64,000 nucleotides of DNA, taken from Tyto alba (taxonomy: Eukaryota > Chordata > Aves > Strigiformes > Tytonidae). The translations under genes and the position numbers were made by a program. Of the stretch, positions 41,601 through 56,600 are shown in pieces. Position 1 is the stretch's first letter, and each line of letters opens with the position of its first letter. The DNA lies in contig NW_024881301.1 of NCBI RefSeq assembly GCF_018691265.1, positions 9,871,752-9,935,751 of the forward strand. The letters run 5' to 3'. Below the pieces are notes generated by a model. The model was not told the origin of the DNA. It saw only the letters and a list, made by a program, of their open reading frames with translations, and ran no database searches.

Positions 41601-44600
41601 AAATTACCTACATGAGATGTGGTTTAATACTTTAGATAAGGGAGAAGGAAAAGGAAGTTCCTGGGTGGCCGGGATGTTTTCCTTCCCAGTGATGCCCTCT
41701 ACATTGCACTCCTCTATTTAATTTTTAAAGCACTTGACCTTGGGGATGTCTGTACTTTACATTTGTAAACAGGATTCAGCAGATGTTTCAGTGAAAATTG
41801 TAAAAGAAATTACGAGCTGCAGTGTAGTCTACAGCTGTTTCATATATGGTGTTGCAAAGGTAAAAAAAGGTTGAAAACCCACTCTGAGTTTACATGCTGC
41901 AAGTCAGAATGTGAAAAGCTGACAACCACAGCAAACCACTGCAGTTATGAGCAGCTAATAGAGTTACAGCCTCGCCTGCCTCTGCATGCCTTTGAAGATT
42001 CACGGGGGAAGGGAATCCAGAGAGGCTTATTAGAATAAACTAACTACTCTTTGGCCCCCAAAATAGGCCCCCATTGTCTCTAGTCAAAGTAACTTTTTCC
42101 CCTTAAATGAGAAGTCATAGATAAAGTAATAATGTGAAAGAACAGAATATTTCCCAAGTGCAAAAATTAGGATATATTGTGGCAGAACTGGGAAAGATAT
42201 GGTTGGAAAAGAAACAAATTAATAATTAGTAGTTAACGTTTTAGACCCTTTGCCCCAAGTTTGCTAAGTGGTTTACCAAAAAGGGACAGCAGATGGTTAT
42301 CAGATGTGGGACGTTATATTAAAATTATGTCTTTGAAGGTGAAAGATGCTGAATAAAAAAATACAGAATTATTTCAACAATTATTTGCACTCATGGCAAG
42401 AGAAGCTTTGAAAAGTAACAGTTAAACTCTTACTTCTATGACTTTCAATAGAAACTGTTTCAGTGTAAGATTTAACACTTCCTATTTGGTAGCTGATTAC
42501 TGACTATTTTTAAACGATAAGGAATTTTGCATCTTTTTTTTGTGTGTGTGTGATATCATGGCTGCTTCTGGTGCCTATGCTGTACTGTGTTCTCTCTGTC
42601 CCAAAACACACTCTCTGTGAGCCCAGCCAGGCCGTGAGTGAAATCTGTTGCAGAGCTCCTGTTGAGACCTTCACTGCTGTCCTATGTTTACTCTGCTGGT
42701 ATTTACTACTTTAGGGACACTTTGGCTGTGAAGTGAGCCTGTCATTCATTAATGGATACAAAGTGTTGTTCTAATTTGATATAATCTTAAGAAAAAAAGG
42801 TCTGAAAATGCCATAGGGAGGTTAGTAGTATGATACTAGTTTTGTTCAGAGAAAGGAATTCATGTGAGAAATTGGGGTAACTTTTGTTTCTATGTGTTCC
42901 AAGTATACCAATTTATAAAGCTCAGGTGGCAAACCTCTGTTTTACTTATTTTCCTCATTTCTCAACCTGAAATGAGCTGCAGCTTAAATTGATTTAGTTT
43001 TTATAAAATATTACAGCCTCTGCTTATGATCTGGTGGGATGCTGCAGTGTCTGCCTGCAGTTGAACATGCGGTACGTGTACTGAAGGAAAATTACAGAAG
43101 CCTGTGGTTAAAGAAAATTGCACAACCAGAATCAGTTTGCCATTTATTAACTTTTGAGTGATTAATCGGGGAAACTTAAGGTTGTATGTACATAACATGT
43201 GCATAGGTTTGTCTGCAAGACCCTCTTCAACTTAACTAACGAAGCAGGAAAGAGTTAATTCCTTTCATTGGTTGTGGCCTTTCATCTGATTCCTTCTTTC
43301 ATGTCCTTATCTGACTTATGCTTTCAACATTTTGTCCTTCCCTGGAATATCCCTCCTAGCTTTGACTGCTCCATACATACGAATTCCGAGGAATGGTTTA
43401 AGTGGAGACTCTGGAAAGACAAGTAGGACAAAGCAGACAGAAACATTTTTTGATGTCCAGAAGAGTTGCTGCCAGAGCAGCCCTGTGGGTGGGTTTGCAA
43501 TGAAAAGCAGTTAGAGGAAGAATGTTTTGAATTTATAGAGTAATACATTGGTGGTCACTGTTAACTCTCAGCAGTGTCTAATGAGTTGCATCTTCAGTTC
43601 CCAAATGTTATCTCTCTGCTCATCCATGAAGGCCCCTTTTCTATGGCCTTATTTGCTGTCCTTGACATGACTGTGTTGAGTGCCGCTAACTTTAAATCCG
43701 AGACTGAAACTTTTGTTCATTCGATGTTTGAAGGAGAAAATTAATCATAGATGAAAGTAATTGATTTTCATTTTAAAAAACTCTGTGTTTTAATTTTAGC
43801 TTTAATCTAAAGAGCAGATAGGTTACAAATCATTTAAGATGCTTTCCATTTTGGCAGATACCGAACGAGTTTCAGACCTCGGTACACAGTTGCATATAAG
43901 ACAGTAACAGAACTGGAGTGGAGATGTTGTCCCGGGTACAAAGGAGAAGATTGCAGAGAAGGCCCAGCAGAAAAGCCAAACACTGCTCGTCGTCCCACAC
44001 CACCAGTAAAAGCTGTTGTGAAGAAAGGCTTGGGTAACTTTTTGTTTGAATTTTGGTATGCATGATCATGTCTGGTTTCTTCTTTTGTCTTTTAAGTTCA
44101 AGAACCATTATGGTTTCTGTTAAACTCAACTACTGGCAGGTACAAAAACCGTATGGAAGACACTGCATGGTGGGAAAATAATAGCCAGGCAGTGACAGTC
44201 TTGATACAGAAAACTTTCTGAAGAATAGTGGAGGGGTGGATCTAGAACACTAGCTGTAAATGCTAGCTGGCTACTCATACTTCAGGAGAATCATTGTATT
44301 ATGGTTGGGTTTTTTGTAAGAATTTACAGGGGATTTTTTGTCATTTCTTCAATGTTCAGCAAAAAAAAAAAAAAAAAAATCCGAGGGGAATTATTATTAA
44401 AACAAAAAAGAACAGGTACTAATTATAATGATATATAATGCTCCCTAGCAGTTTCACAGTGTTTTTTTTTGTTCAAGGGCTTGTGCTGATTTTACAGATT
44501 CATGTTAGATTACTTGCCTCAATACTAAGGAGTAAGGGAATGATAAGCCTTGATTTCTGAAAAAAATACCTTAAAGAATGAATGATGTTTGTTTGTATAA

Positions 44601-47600
44601 GATACTCTCTTCTGAAAGGGCAAGAAGGAATGCTGTTACTGCAGTATTACGCCTTTTCTGCATTAACAAAAAATGATAAACATGTTTCCTTCTTAAGGGC
44701 TTTTCCCAATGTCATTGGTCATTAGTGTCATGTATAGCGCTCAGTCAGATTTCCACTTGTGTTTCTTGTGTAGTGGAATGGATTGGGACTGAATACATGG
44801 TTTCAAACCAGTCCTATAGATTATATATCTACTTTAAAAATAAGCTTTTAAAATACTTTGTTAGCCCACCTAAAATATTATTTCCAAAAGATGATATAAA
44901 CCACAGTGATATCTTCCAGTAACTTGCACTCTGCTTATGTCTAGAGATTTTCTTTCTACTCTGACCCTAAAAGAATTGTAATTCACTTCAGAAATAGTCC
45001 AGTGTGTGTGTAATAGCTACATTCTGTGTGTCTTTATTATTGTCTGTATGTTTTTATTATTAAAGGAATCAGCCACCCTGACAGTCCTGAAGAGTACATT
45101 TGTGACTTCTTACCTTCTTTGTAATGTTTTTATGCTGAAATCCAGTTTAAAACTAAGAAAAATTCCAACTGCATGTCCTTCAGACCCCATCTCATGTTGC
45201 TCTCCACTGTATATCTAGCATGCATAGCTTGACACCAGTGCTAAAAATTTTTTGTCTGAAGATTTAACTGTTAACACCACTTGTCATCTGAAAGAGTTAC
45301 TCTAATGCTAACAATTTATGTGTCTATTTTCTGTCATATTTATTGAAGTATATTTTCTTCTTTGCTTCTGTTTCTTAACTTCATTTACTTTTTATTATGT
45401 CTGCAATAGTGTGCCTTGACTGTGCAAAGGTCTTTGGATTATGCATTGCATAAAAGGTATCATGCAAAATCCCAATTAGGGCTATACATGATGTCTTTAT
45501 AGAGTGTACCCCTCTGTGCATAATGGTAAAGATATATGGGAGTATGCAAATAAATATGGTCCTGTGGATCTACATATTAAAGTGGTATTAAATGTTTGTT
45601 AAACCAAAACAATTGGTGGTCCAGCTGCAGGTTTGATTAATGCTAGGTGATTATTTGGGATCACACTCAATATTTTGACTTAATAGTGCCCTGTTGCTGA
45701 GAATCCCAGAAAATAGGACTAGAGGGCTCTTAAGGGGTCTGTTTATTCATCCCCTGAGCTAGGATCAGCTTTGTCTGTCCAGCCTCCAGTGGTGGAAATT
45801 CTGCTGCTCAGTGAACAATGCCTTCTGTCATTTCACTTTCTGTACAGCTGTCAGGCCTCACCCTCACTCACTCTAGTTGAAGCCTATTCTTCTTGTTCTG
45901 TCCCAACAGTAGCAGATACGGAAAACAGTTTATTCCTCACCAGTTTGCAGATGTCTCTCAGAATATCACTCTTCATCCTCCTCTCCTCCAGCCTAAATAA
46001 CAAATTGCTTTGACTTTTCCTGCAGTTTGTAGTTTCTTGACTTCTGATAATATTTCTTTCTTTCTTATGGATTTTCTACAATTGTTACACGTTTTGATTG
46101 AAATTGAGCATCCAGGATTGTACGTGGCACTGCAAATGAGGTGCTGCCAGTGAGAAACGGATTGGAAGGATGGTTTCAGATTCATTAATAGATTTGTTCT
46201 AGGTAAAACGTAGATTGCAGCTGGAAGTCTGCTTTTACTTTTTTTCATTCAGTGAGGATAGTGCTGGTGTTATTTTAATCTAACAATTTTCGATATGTAA
46301 AGCTTATGCTTTTATACACATTTTTATTGCCTACTTAAACGTGTAAAATAATTAGGTATTTTTGAAGCAAATATGACAACTGAAGTATCTTGCAGAACCC
46401 CATCCCGTATATGCATTTGGATCCCAGTTCAGCAAAATACTGGAGCACAAACCCACTTCAGGCACATAAATTATTGTCACTAAAGTTTTCAGTGGGAATT
46501 CAGGAGCAGCAGCTCCCACATTATTGCTATAGGAGATGCAGTGGCTCTAAGGTGATTGTGTTGTGATGTGTATGGATCTATAGTGGTCTGTTATATATGT
46601 TATAGGTTAGATTCATTGCTAATTTATTTATTGCAATTGTATTTTGGCAGGAGTTGGTCAATGTGCTAAAACTTTTAGTTTTTAGTGTTTTAATAACATT
46701 TTAATGATAAGCTACAGAAAACAAGACTAGAAAAGGGAGCAAGCATTATGCATTTTAAATCATATTTGGATTTGAAAAAACGGTTAAATTATGTGATTAA
46801 AACAGATACCGCTGGGAATATTTACATCCAGACTTTGTTATTTCTATGAAACAGATGCAGAACCAACAGAAGTGCCAGAACCTCCACCATATGAGAAGAA
46901 AATGCAGTTTCTTGAGGATGAATTGTTTAGACTTACACGAGCAGTGCTTGAACTTCAGTCCTCAGTGGCAGGTGTGAATGAAAACCTAAAGTTGACTGTC
47001 CAAGAAGATGCTAGTAAGATGTTGGTCACTTGGCTGAACAACCTTTATGACCGCCCAGAGCCTGATAGCGCGGTTGGTGGTGAAACAGACACTATTCATC
47101 TGCCTGGACTCCTCAGCAATAAAGATCAAAAAGACCCTTTTATTGATTTTGAAATGGAAGATATAAAATCTGAGCTAGCTGAGGTCAAAGAAGCCTTGAA
47201 GATGAGGAATGACAAGCTGGAGGAACTGAATGGAAAAGTAAAAGGCTATGAAGGACAATTAAAACAACTGCAGGAGGCAGCACAAGGACCTACAATAACA
47301 ATGCCCAGTGACAATATATATCAGGAGTATATAGACTCAAAATTTGAGTCCCTCAGACAGGAAATACTGGAAGGATTTGAGAATAAAATGGCAGATTTGA
47401 AGAACTCCTGTGAATACAGACTACAGGATATCCAGCAGTACTGTGATGACAATGAAAATAACTGTTTAGGAATAATTGATGTTATAAGAGGAAAACAGAA
47501 TGACTTGAGGAAAGAAATAAATACTCTCCTAACTCAGATTCCATCAAACAAGTCCAGTTGTTGCAAGGAGGGTGAGAGAAATGACTTTGACCAACAGATA

Positions 47601-50600
47601 AAAGATTTAGATAAGAAGATTGACAGAGTTGCAGAAGCACACAGGATCTTGAATGTCAGAATAGATAACGAAATCACTCGATTGTCAACTCCAGATCTAG
47701 AAGACATGCTTGGTGAGAGGCTGGAGGAGCTAGATGCGAGGATGAATGTTACGGAACGAAATGCTGAAGAACATTGCTTTTACGTTGAGGAAACCCTCCG
47801 CGGTGCTATAGCTGCTGAGGTGGATGAATTGAGAGACTTGTTTGACCAAAAGCTGCGGGCACTAGAAGATAGGCTCGGTGGCACTATTTTAGAGATTGCT
47901 AATACCACAGACCCAGATGGAATGTTTATTAATCCTGGACCTGTCTTTCCCAGTGACGCAGGATTTGCAAATGAGCAGTTTACAGCAGAGATTAATTTCC
48001 TGAAGAACAAACTACTGTCACTCGAACACCTCTGTGGGCAGAAATGTCAGTCAGCACCACAAGGTACAGAGGACCTTCAGAAAGAGCTAGAAAATTGTAA
48101 CAACAAATACAATAACTTGCTTTTGAAAACAGAGCATAACTCTGTTCTCCTGCAGTCTCTAAATAGCTCTCTTAATGAGAAACTCAGCTTAGCTAAGGGT
48201 AACCAGCGTGACATCCAGAAAATGCAGAGGGACGTACGTGTATTCCGGTATAGTCTAAATGTCATGGATAAAGATATGAAAAATCTTCAAGATGGCTTGA
48301 GTAGCTGCAAGGAACAGCTTCTAGGTGTCAATACTACCTGCAGAAAAACACAACGAGGTGTCTTCAGAAAAATTGATCAAATGCAGAGGACATTTGCAAA
48401 TCAAACTGCTCATCCCGGTGATAATTGCTGTGGTGAAGTGAAAGAGAGACTAGAACACTTGAATGACCATATCCTGAATGATCTTAGCAAGTGCAAAGAA
48501 AAGACCCAGGGTATCCGGGAGGGTGTTTCAGATGTTGAAAGCAGAGTCTCACGTGTTGAAAAAGTTTGCGGCAAGCTGGACTCTGTCTCAGGCAGCTTGC
48601 AGAAGATAAAAGAAGGTCTGAATAAGCACGTGAGCAGCTTATGGAACTGCATCCGTGAAATAAATGGAACTATAGCATCTCATTCCACTGATATTTCTGG
48701 CCTCAAAAATTCTGTTCAACATTTTTATAGTCAGGTCTCCAAAATCACCACAGACATTGAGGGCATGCTGAAATCTCAGTCTGACACAAGTAAGTATTTT
48801 TACTTTTTTTAATGCTTTTTTGATTTGATTTTCAACTGGCTTTCTATTCTGAATTATTTATAAATGAACTAAACAAGGGAGAAAAAATGTAATATTACAC
48901 AATTTTGACTTTGTTTTTAGTGACTATAATTTTGGCTTTTTGCTCTAGAACGCCGTAGGGGACTTTGAGTGCTTTTACAAGTATTCTTAAAAAAAAAAAA
49001 AAAAGCATCTTACATGCTTTCATGTTTACTTTGAGCCAGAATAAAGAGTGGGAAAACTAGTATTTTGGGGTAGTGAATTTAAAGTGAGGTTTTAAGTAGT
49101 GTGAGTATTATTTCAGTTCATTTGATTTGATTTTTTTATTTAGTTTTATTTTGTTGTGTGAGATTATTCTTGATTCCTTGGGGGAAATTGAAAAGTAAAT
49201 GGAGAAAACTGGAGTGAAAGGAATTCAAATTTATGATAAGAAAGATTCCCTGCAAGTCTTGTTCTTAGCATGAGTTAATGATTATAATTCAGCACCGACT
49301 GAGTTAGGACTTTTGCAAACAAGCTCTGGCATATCTTGGTGTGGCAGTATAAGACTTCTGCTTCTTGGCTCTCCCAGAAGTTTGCATTCCCACAATGTGG
49401 TCGGCAAGTTGGCAGTAGGTGCACACCACAGCTGGCAGTGTTTTTACACCTCAGCCACTTCTGTTAGTAGCCCAACACGTTTGCTCAAATCTACCTCCAC
49501 AGGTGGTTTAAAGTTTGCATTGCAGTGGCTGAGAAGCAGAGGCACGTTCCCTTTGGCTCAAACCACTGTGAAATGGTAACCTCAACGTGTGGATGAACCT
49601 TGCCATGAGGGTGTAGAGACCTTGCCAAACGTCACTCAGTTCCCTCTGCAGTTCTTGCTCTGAATTTCAGCAATGAGTTGTTTTTCTGAGAGAATCAGAG
49701 TTTACAGAAGGAAGCGGAGTTCCTGTTAGCTTGACACAAAAGCATAGGAATTGGAGACTGTTTTGAAACTGCACTCTTCAGTTTGTTGATGCTTCTGGTT
49801 TTAATTCTGTGCACGTATGAGATAAGTAAGGGGCAAATTTCTGTGACTGGCCTTAAACCAGAAGAAGAGGTGCCGAGGGAAGAGCCTGTGGGCTGTTGCA
49901 GCTGATGGTGGCGGGGGGAGATCAGATGCAGGACCGTGAGTGCTCTTGCTTGAATGAACAAGTCGTGCTTCATGAAGGGTCTGAAAGTAATTTCTTTAGG
50001 GAAGAATATCCTTCTCACTCCGAAGCAGAGACTTGAAAGCCTGTGATAGATTTGTTTCTTTTGAGTGTTTAGTTGTTTAAAACCAAATGTATTGCAGTAC
50101 TTGACACAAAAATCCTTCTGAACTGAGAAGCCCTTGTGTGAAATTAAAAAAAAGTACATTTCTCTTCCTTTAAAGGAAGAAATGAAGGGGAATGGAGGGT
50201 GTCCATAATTCTCAGATAATTATTTTGGTGAATTCTTGACTTAAATTCAACGGGGTTAGGACCTTCACCCCTAGATGTTGCAGAAGCAGACCCAGTCCCT
50301 GTTAAAATGCAGTATGATGTATCTATGTAATCCCGTTTCTCATCCATCTTGCCCAAAATAAATTTGCACTAGGGACCAACATTGGAGAAGGGTCCAAGAT
50401 ACACACAGTAATCTTCTGCTGTTTAAAGCAGGTGTTCGAGCAGTCTCATGGGTTGTATTTATCAGCCCCTATTACAATGCTGTAAAGCATTAAAAAAAGC
50501 CTCAGCGTGCCTGGGTTTCCATATAAAATAATGCCGTTTCAGGGCAGAGCTCTCTATCCACCATTGGGTGTTAAGAGCCCATGGAAGGATGCTGCTGCTG

Positions 50601-53600
50601 GATTTGGGGTGCAGGCATTCTGAGCATCCCTCACTGCTCTAGGGTGCCTCTGGCCTCTGAGGGATTCGTGAAGCACATGCTTCACTCCCCAGATGTTTCT
50701 AATTACAGTAACACTGTCTGGCACAGCAAGCCAAGTAAGTTTTGATGGCTGGAGTTGCAGAAAGATTTTGGCAAAAGAGCTTTTTTTGGAAGTAGTTTGG
50801 AAACCCTGTTAGGTGACTTGGGGTATGGCTTTAACTATTTTTATATCTGTGATCTGAAGCATCATTTCCAATACCGATGTTATTTGAAAGGAAGACTGTC
50901 AGTCCTGGCCATAGATCGGTGTAGAATTTCTTACATGCTATTTGCCAGTGTATCGTAGCATTAAAATGATGTCATTTAACTTTGGAAGGGCTGAAACAGA
51001 AACAAATTGTTACTAGTAACAGTTGTTGGGGGTAGTAAGGCAAGGATATGTTGCAAGAAATACAGTATAAAATCTTATCAAGCAGTGTAAGTACAGTGCA
51101 CTGTAAAGCTGAGCAAAATCAAATTACTCTGATTTTTAGGAATATGACTGTGTTTTCTTTCCAATTTTTTATTAAGGGATTTCAAGAGCCTCAATCCAAA
51201 CTAACAAGCCAAGTTAGTGGATGACTGTACATCAGATATGGACCCAGAGGCCAGAAAAGTATTTAATTTGTTATAATTTCTGGTGAAGGTAGTGCAGCAT
51301 CCTGCCGTGCACAAGGCAGTGGTGGCGGCCGGCAGTGGTCTGCCCTAAGTGCAGAGGGGACCACACACAACGTGGTCACCGAAGTAATGTAACCCAGCAG
51401 CTCTTCATCCACATTAAATGGTGACCACCCCCAGCTTCCACATCTTGCAGGATAAGTTGTTCTCACTGCACTGTGTGCCTCTCTGTGGGTACGTTTGCTC
51501 TTCAAATGGCATGAAACTGAAAGCCATGTTAAAGTTAATGGTCTCTTTAACTTACTCTGCCTATTCATATAGATTCATGAAGTTTCCAGGAATCAAGAAT
51601 TGTGGTCTTGCAGCCAGATATCGTGCTGGGAGTGCAGTTTGCTTTGGTTACGGTTACTTGACCTGAACTGCAATTCCTCTGGTAATTGTTTCTGTAGCAG
51701 GATTTGAAAGCAGTCTCAAAATATTGTCTGGTGCAGTTATGGTCTGAGAAAGCAAATATATGCTCTGCATTACAGCATCAATAAAGGGTGTAATGCGAAT
51801 AGTCATGTAGTTGATTCCTCTAGGCTCCCTGTGAGCTTGTGCAAAATGGTACTTTGTAACTTAATTGTCAAATCTCTTTCATATCTATATGAAAATTCAA
51901 GTCAGGTCTTTTTGGCTTCTTGTGAGTGCAGTCACAGATTCCTTTACTTGCCAGTTTGTTTTACATATTTTGTTTCTGTGTGTTTTGGGGGCTGAAGAGA
52001 GAATGGTTGGGTCAGAATGACACTGGAAGCAGGCACACCTTGAAGATCCACTTGCCTCATGCATCTCTGCTCATCTTCCTTCCCAGCAAATCATTCGCTG
52101 CCTGGCTGGACAAACTGAATAAAATAAAATATTTTTAGGAGGGGGAAGGGAACAAAAGCATTCTTATTTTCAGCCAAGGAGGGAAAGCTTTCCTTCTGTT
52201 TCAGTTGCAGATGGGCATCTCAGAGCAGAAGCTGTTGTGTGACACGGTGTCTGAGCTGTCACACCAGTGATGACAACCAGAGCAGCAAGGATGCCAGTGC
52301 TGAGGACAGTGTTAACTGTTCTCAGCAGTGTAATGACCTCAGCTCTGCTCTTTGTCTTCTCAGATAGATGGGAAGATGATGGGGAAGATTTCTGTTTTGT
52401 CCGCTGTTCAGCAAGGCTTAAGCAGGTCCAGCTAGAGTCAACCCAGCCTTCATCGGGGGTTCATTTTCTCATTGCCTTGTGAACTGAAAGCATGTGTTAC
52501 GGAATGCAGTGTCGAGATAGAGTGGCTCCAGCCTTATCATCTTTATCTAGTGATTTAGTGGTAGTTTGTCTTGCTATGATGCATCTCAGTAGAAGAGGCT
52601 AAAAAGGTTTGCAAAGGTAGCAAACCAGCTCCATCTCAACCCATGTATATCTGATTGCTGGCACTTTAAGTTGAGCTTTCGGCAGCTAATTTTGGATTTA
52701 TCTTTGTGGAGATGTTCTTAGTAATTCTGAATATTGCAGTATTGATGTTGCATGCAGGGAAGCAGTTTGCACAGGATATGGGATTTGAGCTGTTGTTTGT
52801 TATTTAAAGGCTTAGAAAAAGAAGCAGATAAATGTATTCCTTTTCCCTGTGTCAGCCCAAGTCGTTGTCTTAATAAAGCTCAGATTAACTAACTAGAGAA
52901 ATGACAAGTATGTGCATCCCAAGATATTTTGTCAATTGGTGTTTTGAATGAGTTTAATCTGAAGATCTTAGTTGAACATCTAAATCTATGCCACTGTGGA
53001 CAGACGATGTCTGACTAAGTTAACAACTCTGTTGAACAATTCACTTTGAGACTTTAAGCCTTTTGGGGAAAATTTGTATGAGATTTTTTAATCCTGGAAT
53101 TTTTATGAAGATGATTTTAGTCTGTATAAAGTGAACATTTCACTCATTAGTCCTTTGCCTTTTGTGTAGAGTTACCGAGTGAGCTTCAGCCCAGCTTTGT
53201 GGTGCATTGCTTGTTTCAATTCTCATGACAGTTAAAAGTCAGCCAGCAAAGCTTAGGAAGACTTTTTTCTCACATGCGTATCTAGCAAATGAATGCAGGT
53301 GGTGCAGGACTATGACTTCAGACAGCCTCTCAGTACTCTGGAAGGCTTACGTGAACTTTTTATGAGACTGAAAAAAAGAAACGAGATTCACAAGGGTAAA
53401 GTGCAGGTGTCAAGTAGTCACGAAATGACACATGGGTTGCCAGTGACACTGCCTGGACCCCAGCGGTGCGTCAGGGACAATACCTGCATGACTTGGTTTT
53501 AAGCTTTTGCCCAAAAGTGCAGCCTGAGTCCCTCCTGGGGGGTCCCCATCTGTGCAGCAGAGCCAGGGGAAGCCTTGCACCACGTCTGCTTCTAGGCACA

Positions 53601-56600
53601 GCCGTTCGGTTTGGCCCTAGCTACTGATGAATTTACACAGGCTGATTTTGGGCTGTGATGAATTAAGGTGCTTCCTTTTGACCACTCAGAGCACTGGTCT
53701 CCACTGTGGACCATGGCATCTCTGGTGTGACAAGTTGCGTAGGATAAATTTGCAAGGGGATGTTTGTCCATTTCCCCAGAAACTCACTTCCATCCCTGCA
53801 CCTAAAACCATGCTCTAGTCTCAAAATGCAACCAAAATAACCAATGCTAATGTTTATTTTAGAATGAAATTCTAATTGTTCTGTGTAAAAGCTGTCATTG
53901 CACCTGCTGAAATCTACACATTTTTAAGTTTCTGTTCTTAATATAGATGTAATTTAACTTCATTCCTGGGAGCACACTGCATTCTTAAATGTCATCTGGG
54001 GCTTAATTTTTATGAATAAGCTGTGGTTCCTATAAAGGGCTTAGAACTGGACCAGATACACAAATATAACCATCAGCACCGTTCAACCCTGATGTCATAT
54101 GTGTTGGCTGCCCTACTGGAAAAGTCTTTTAATGGTATCTCTTCTCTTCAAACAATAAAGGCCTTTCTGGTAGATTATATCCTAAGGTTCTGCCTTCATT
54201 GTCAGAAAATATTAGTAATGAGAGTACTTGGAATTTTAAGTTCATTTCTTTTCAAAGTAGGGGAAAAAAATCTGGAAGTCGGTGTTCATATGCTCAGGTT
54301 TTTTTGCTGTGGATACTTTTCTTTATGGTAGTGCTAAAGGGTCAGCCTTGTGCTAGGTGATGTGTGAGTACAGAGTCGAAAGTCGGAGTGATGGGCAGGA
54401 GGGGTTCCGGAGAACTGCAGTGAAGGTAGAGAGAGACCACGCAATGGAGATGAAGACACTGGTGGGAGTAGGTGTGATACACAGCCCTCTTGGTGCAGAA
54501 AGTCAAAGCTGGTCTGGAGGGTGAATGTTCACGGGTTACTTTACTGCTTCTTGTCCTGTCTCAGCTGTCTTCTTTCCTTTCCCTGTGTCACAGGCTGGGA
54601 AAGAGGGGAATCTGTAGTACTGCGAGAGTGGAATGGAGTTTTGGCAGTGCAGTCTTGGGTCTGAGAGAAAAGGTGACCTCAAATTGAGTCCTGTTTTGTT
54701 TTAAAGTTGGGGTTTTTGTGTTTGGGTTTTTGGTTTCATTTTTTTTTTTTTTTTTATTTTTTCAAAAATACTGAATTTTATATACTACTTTCGGTGAGTA
54801 ATCCTGTATCTTTCCTCTTCTTTCAACATTTCAAAGGGCGTTCAGAAGTACCACAGCAGCCGTTGCCACCAAGACCACCTCTGCAGCCCCAACCTGGCAT
54901 ATCCCTGCTGCCATCACGGCCGAGGATACAACCGCCGCGACAGAGGACCCCCCTCCAGCCACCACAGCCGAGACCAATTCCGCGCCCAGCGCTGCCGGGG
55001 TCAGGAGTCTTGCCACTTCTGCCTGGAACAACCGGGATCATCCTGGAGACTGGAGAGGCCGGGCCTCCTGGCACTGTTTTAATGTCGGGAAGAGGTCGGC
55101 TTAGGAGCGTGGATGGTCAGGCTGGGCAAAGTACCATGCCCATTGCTGAAGGGTATGCTGGAGCACCAGGTGAGAGAACCAAACTGCTTAGGGCTGGCAG
55201 AGATCTGTTGCACTTTACCAGCCACCTTCAGCCTTTTGTGAGTGCCCATTGTTGCTATTGCCCTTGGGAATGGGCTCATGGCAGAGGCCGTTTGTGAACG
55301 GGCCTCTGCAGCCTCCAGCTGGCTACAGAAGCAGGGAAAACACGCTCAGTGCCAGTTTTGTTGCTTTTGCCAAGGCTGCACAACGCATGAGGTCACCAGG
55401 GCTGATGTAAAATCCTTGGTAACTCCCGCAGTCTCTGCCACTAACTTAATTTTTTTTTTTTTTTTTTCTTGCCGTAGCACTTGCAGTGGATTTAATACAT
55501 TGTAGTAAGAGTTTGTTTTTCTTTGCCATGGCCACCCCAGCTTAACGATAATTGAGTATTACATAGGAGATGCTATTTGGTAGCTATTTGGGTAGGTTGC
55601 TGTTTGGTAACAAAGAGTGCTTTTTAGAAGACTGCAGCAATATTTTGTCATAATGTACTCCATTATGTGTGACACATACTGCTTTTTCTTTGTAGGATAT
55701 CCAAAGTTATCTCCTTCTACCACAGACTCGCAAGGTAAGGTGACTGTTTCCTAGAAATTTTTTACACAGGTACTTAATGTTTATTTCAGTCCCTGAAATG
55801 TCACAGTTGAGAGAACAAAGTGTTGATTTGTAGTATTTTAAGTTTAGCATTGGGGCAAATCTGACAGACTGCATCCTTGGAAAATACGTGTTTTTTTGTG
55901 GTTTTGAAGAAGAATTCATTTTGGGTTATTGTTGCTTACTTCAGTGGTTGTTTTTTTTAAATACAAAGGGTTTCTATTTCCTAGTAAATGTCAGTACTGA
56001 CCTTTTTTTTTTTTCCCCTTTTAAATGACAAAAAATATATTTCATTCTGATGAGTTTAATATTTCTTTAATAAGATATGAATAAGGCCAAGACTAAGATC
56101 TTGAAGCATTGTTAGTATCTGAGCCAGTACATGAGTTGGTTCTCCTCGTGGGAGAGTTTCTGGCTTTGTTAAAATCACGAGGGCTTGTGTTCCTGACTTC
56201 AGTGAAAGCAGGAGTGATGCCACTGACAACCACAGTTTAAAAAGATTCAAACTGCAGTTTTCTTGGTTTGGTGGGGTTTATTTTTTATAATTGTTAAAAT
56301 CACAGTTCATTTATGGATTTGTATGATAAACAGGTATAAATATTGGGTGCGACATGCTAGTTGGTCTTGATAAATACGTTGACTGGGCGCTGGCTGCTCT
56401 AAAACCTCATACTTAAGGTATTATTCAAGCCCTGGGGAATCCTGGATCAGAGTGAATATTCCCACAGCCTCTTCAAAAATAATGATTTCACTTAAATTTA
56501 AGAAAATATGAGAAATAGATAAAAATAAAACATTAGGGTTTTATGGCATCCAAAATCCTACCCTTGGGACTTAGTTTGGTGGCCCTAATAAAATCAGATA

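Larger units (their letters stand above)
29958..43857 (+). other. EMILIN2 intron 2 (13.9 kb)
   Basis: The largest intron. Its first 450 bp is still CpG-rich, with a CTCGC pentamer repeat (about 30233-30256). It then becomes AT-rich with a T run (30529-30547), two CR1 3' ends (about 31530-31612 and 33765-33870), a 16-bp-period duplication (33105-33134), an A run near 36637-36653 and a TG repeat near 42540-42552. No internal exon is recognised; a large intron between the two EMI-domain exons fits a place for regulatory elements (inference). Confidence 0.85.

Noticed and set aside
46872..46874. Possible GTG start of a 646-codon single-exon gene
   Set aside because: The frame is continuous with a split codon from EMILIN2 exon 3 and has an AG acceptor at 46853-46854; it is an internal exon, not a separate gene.
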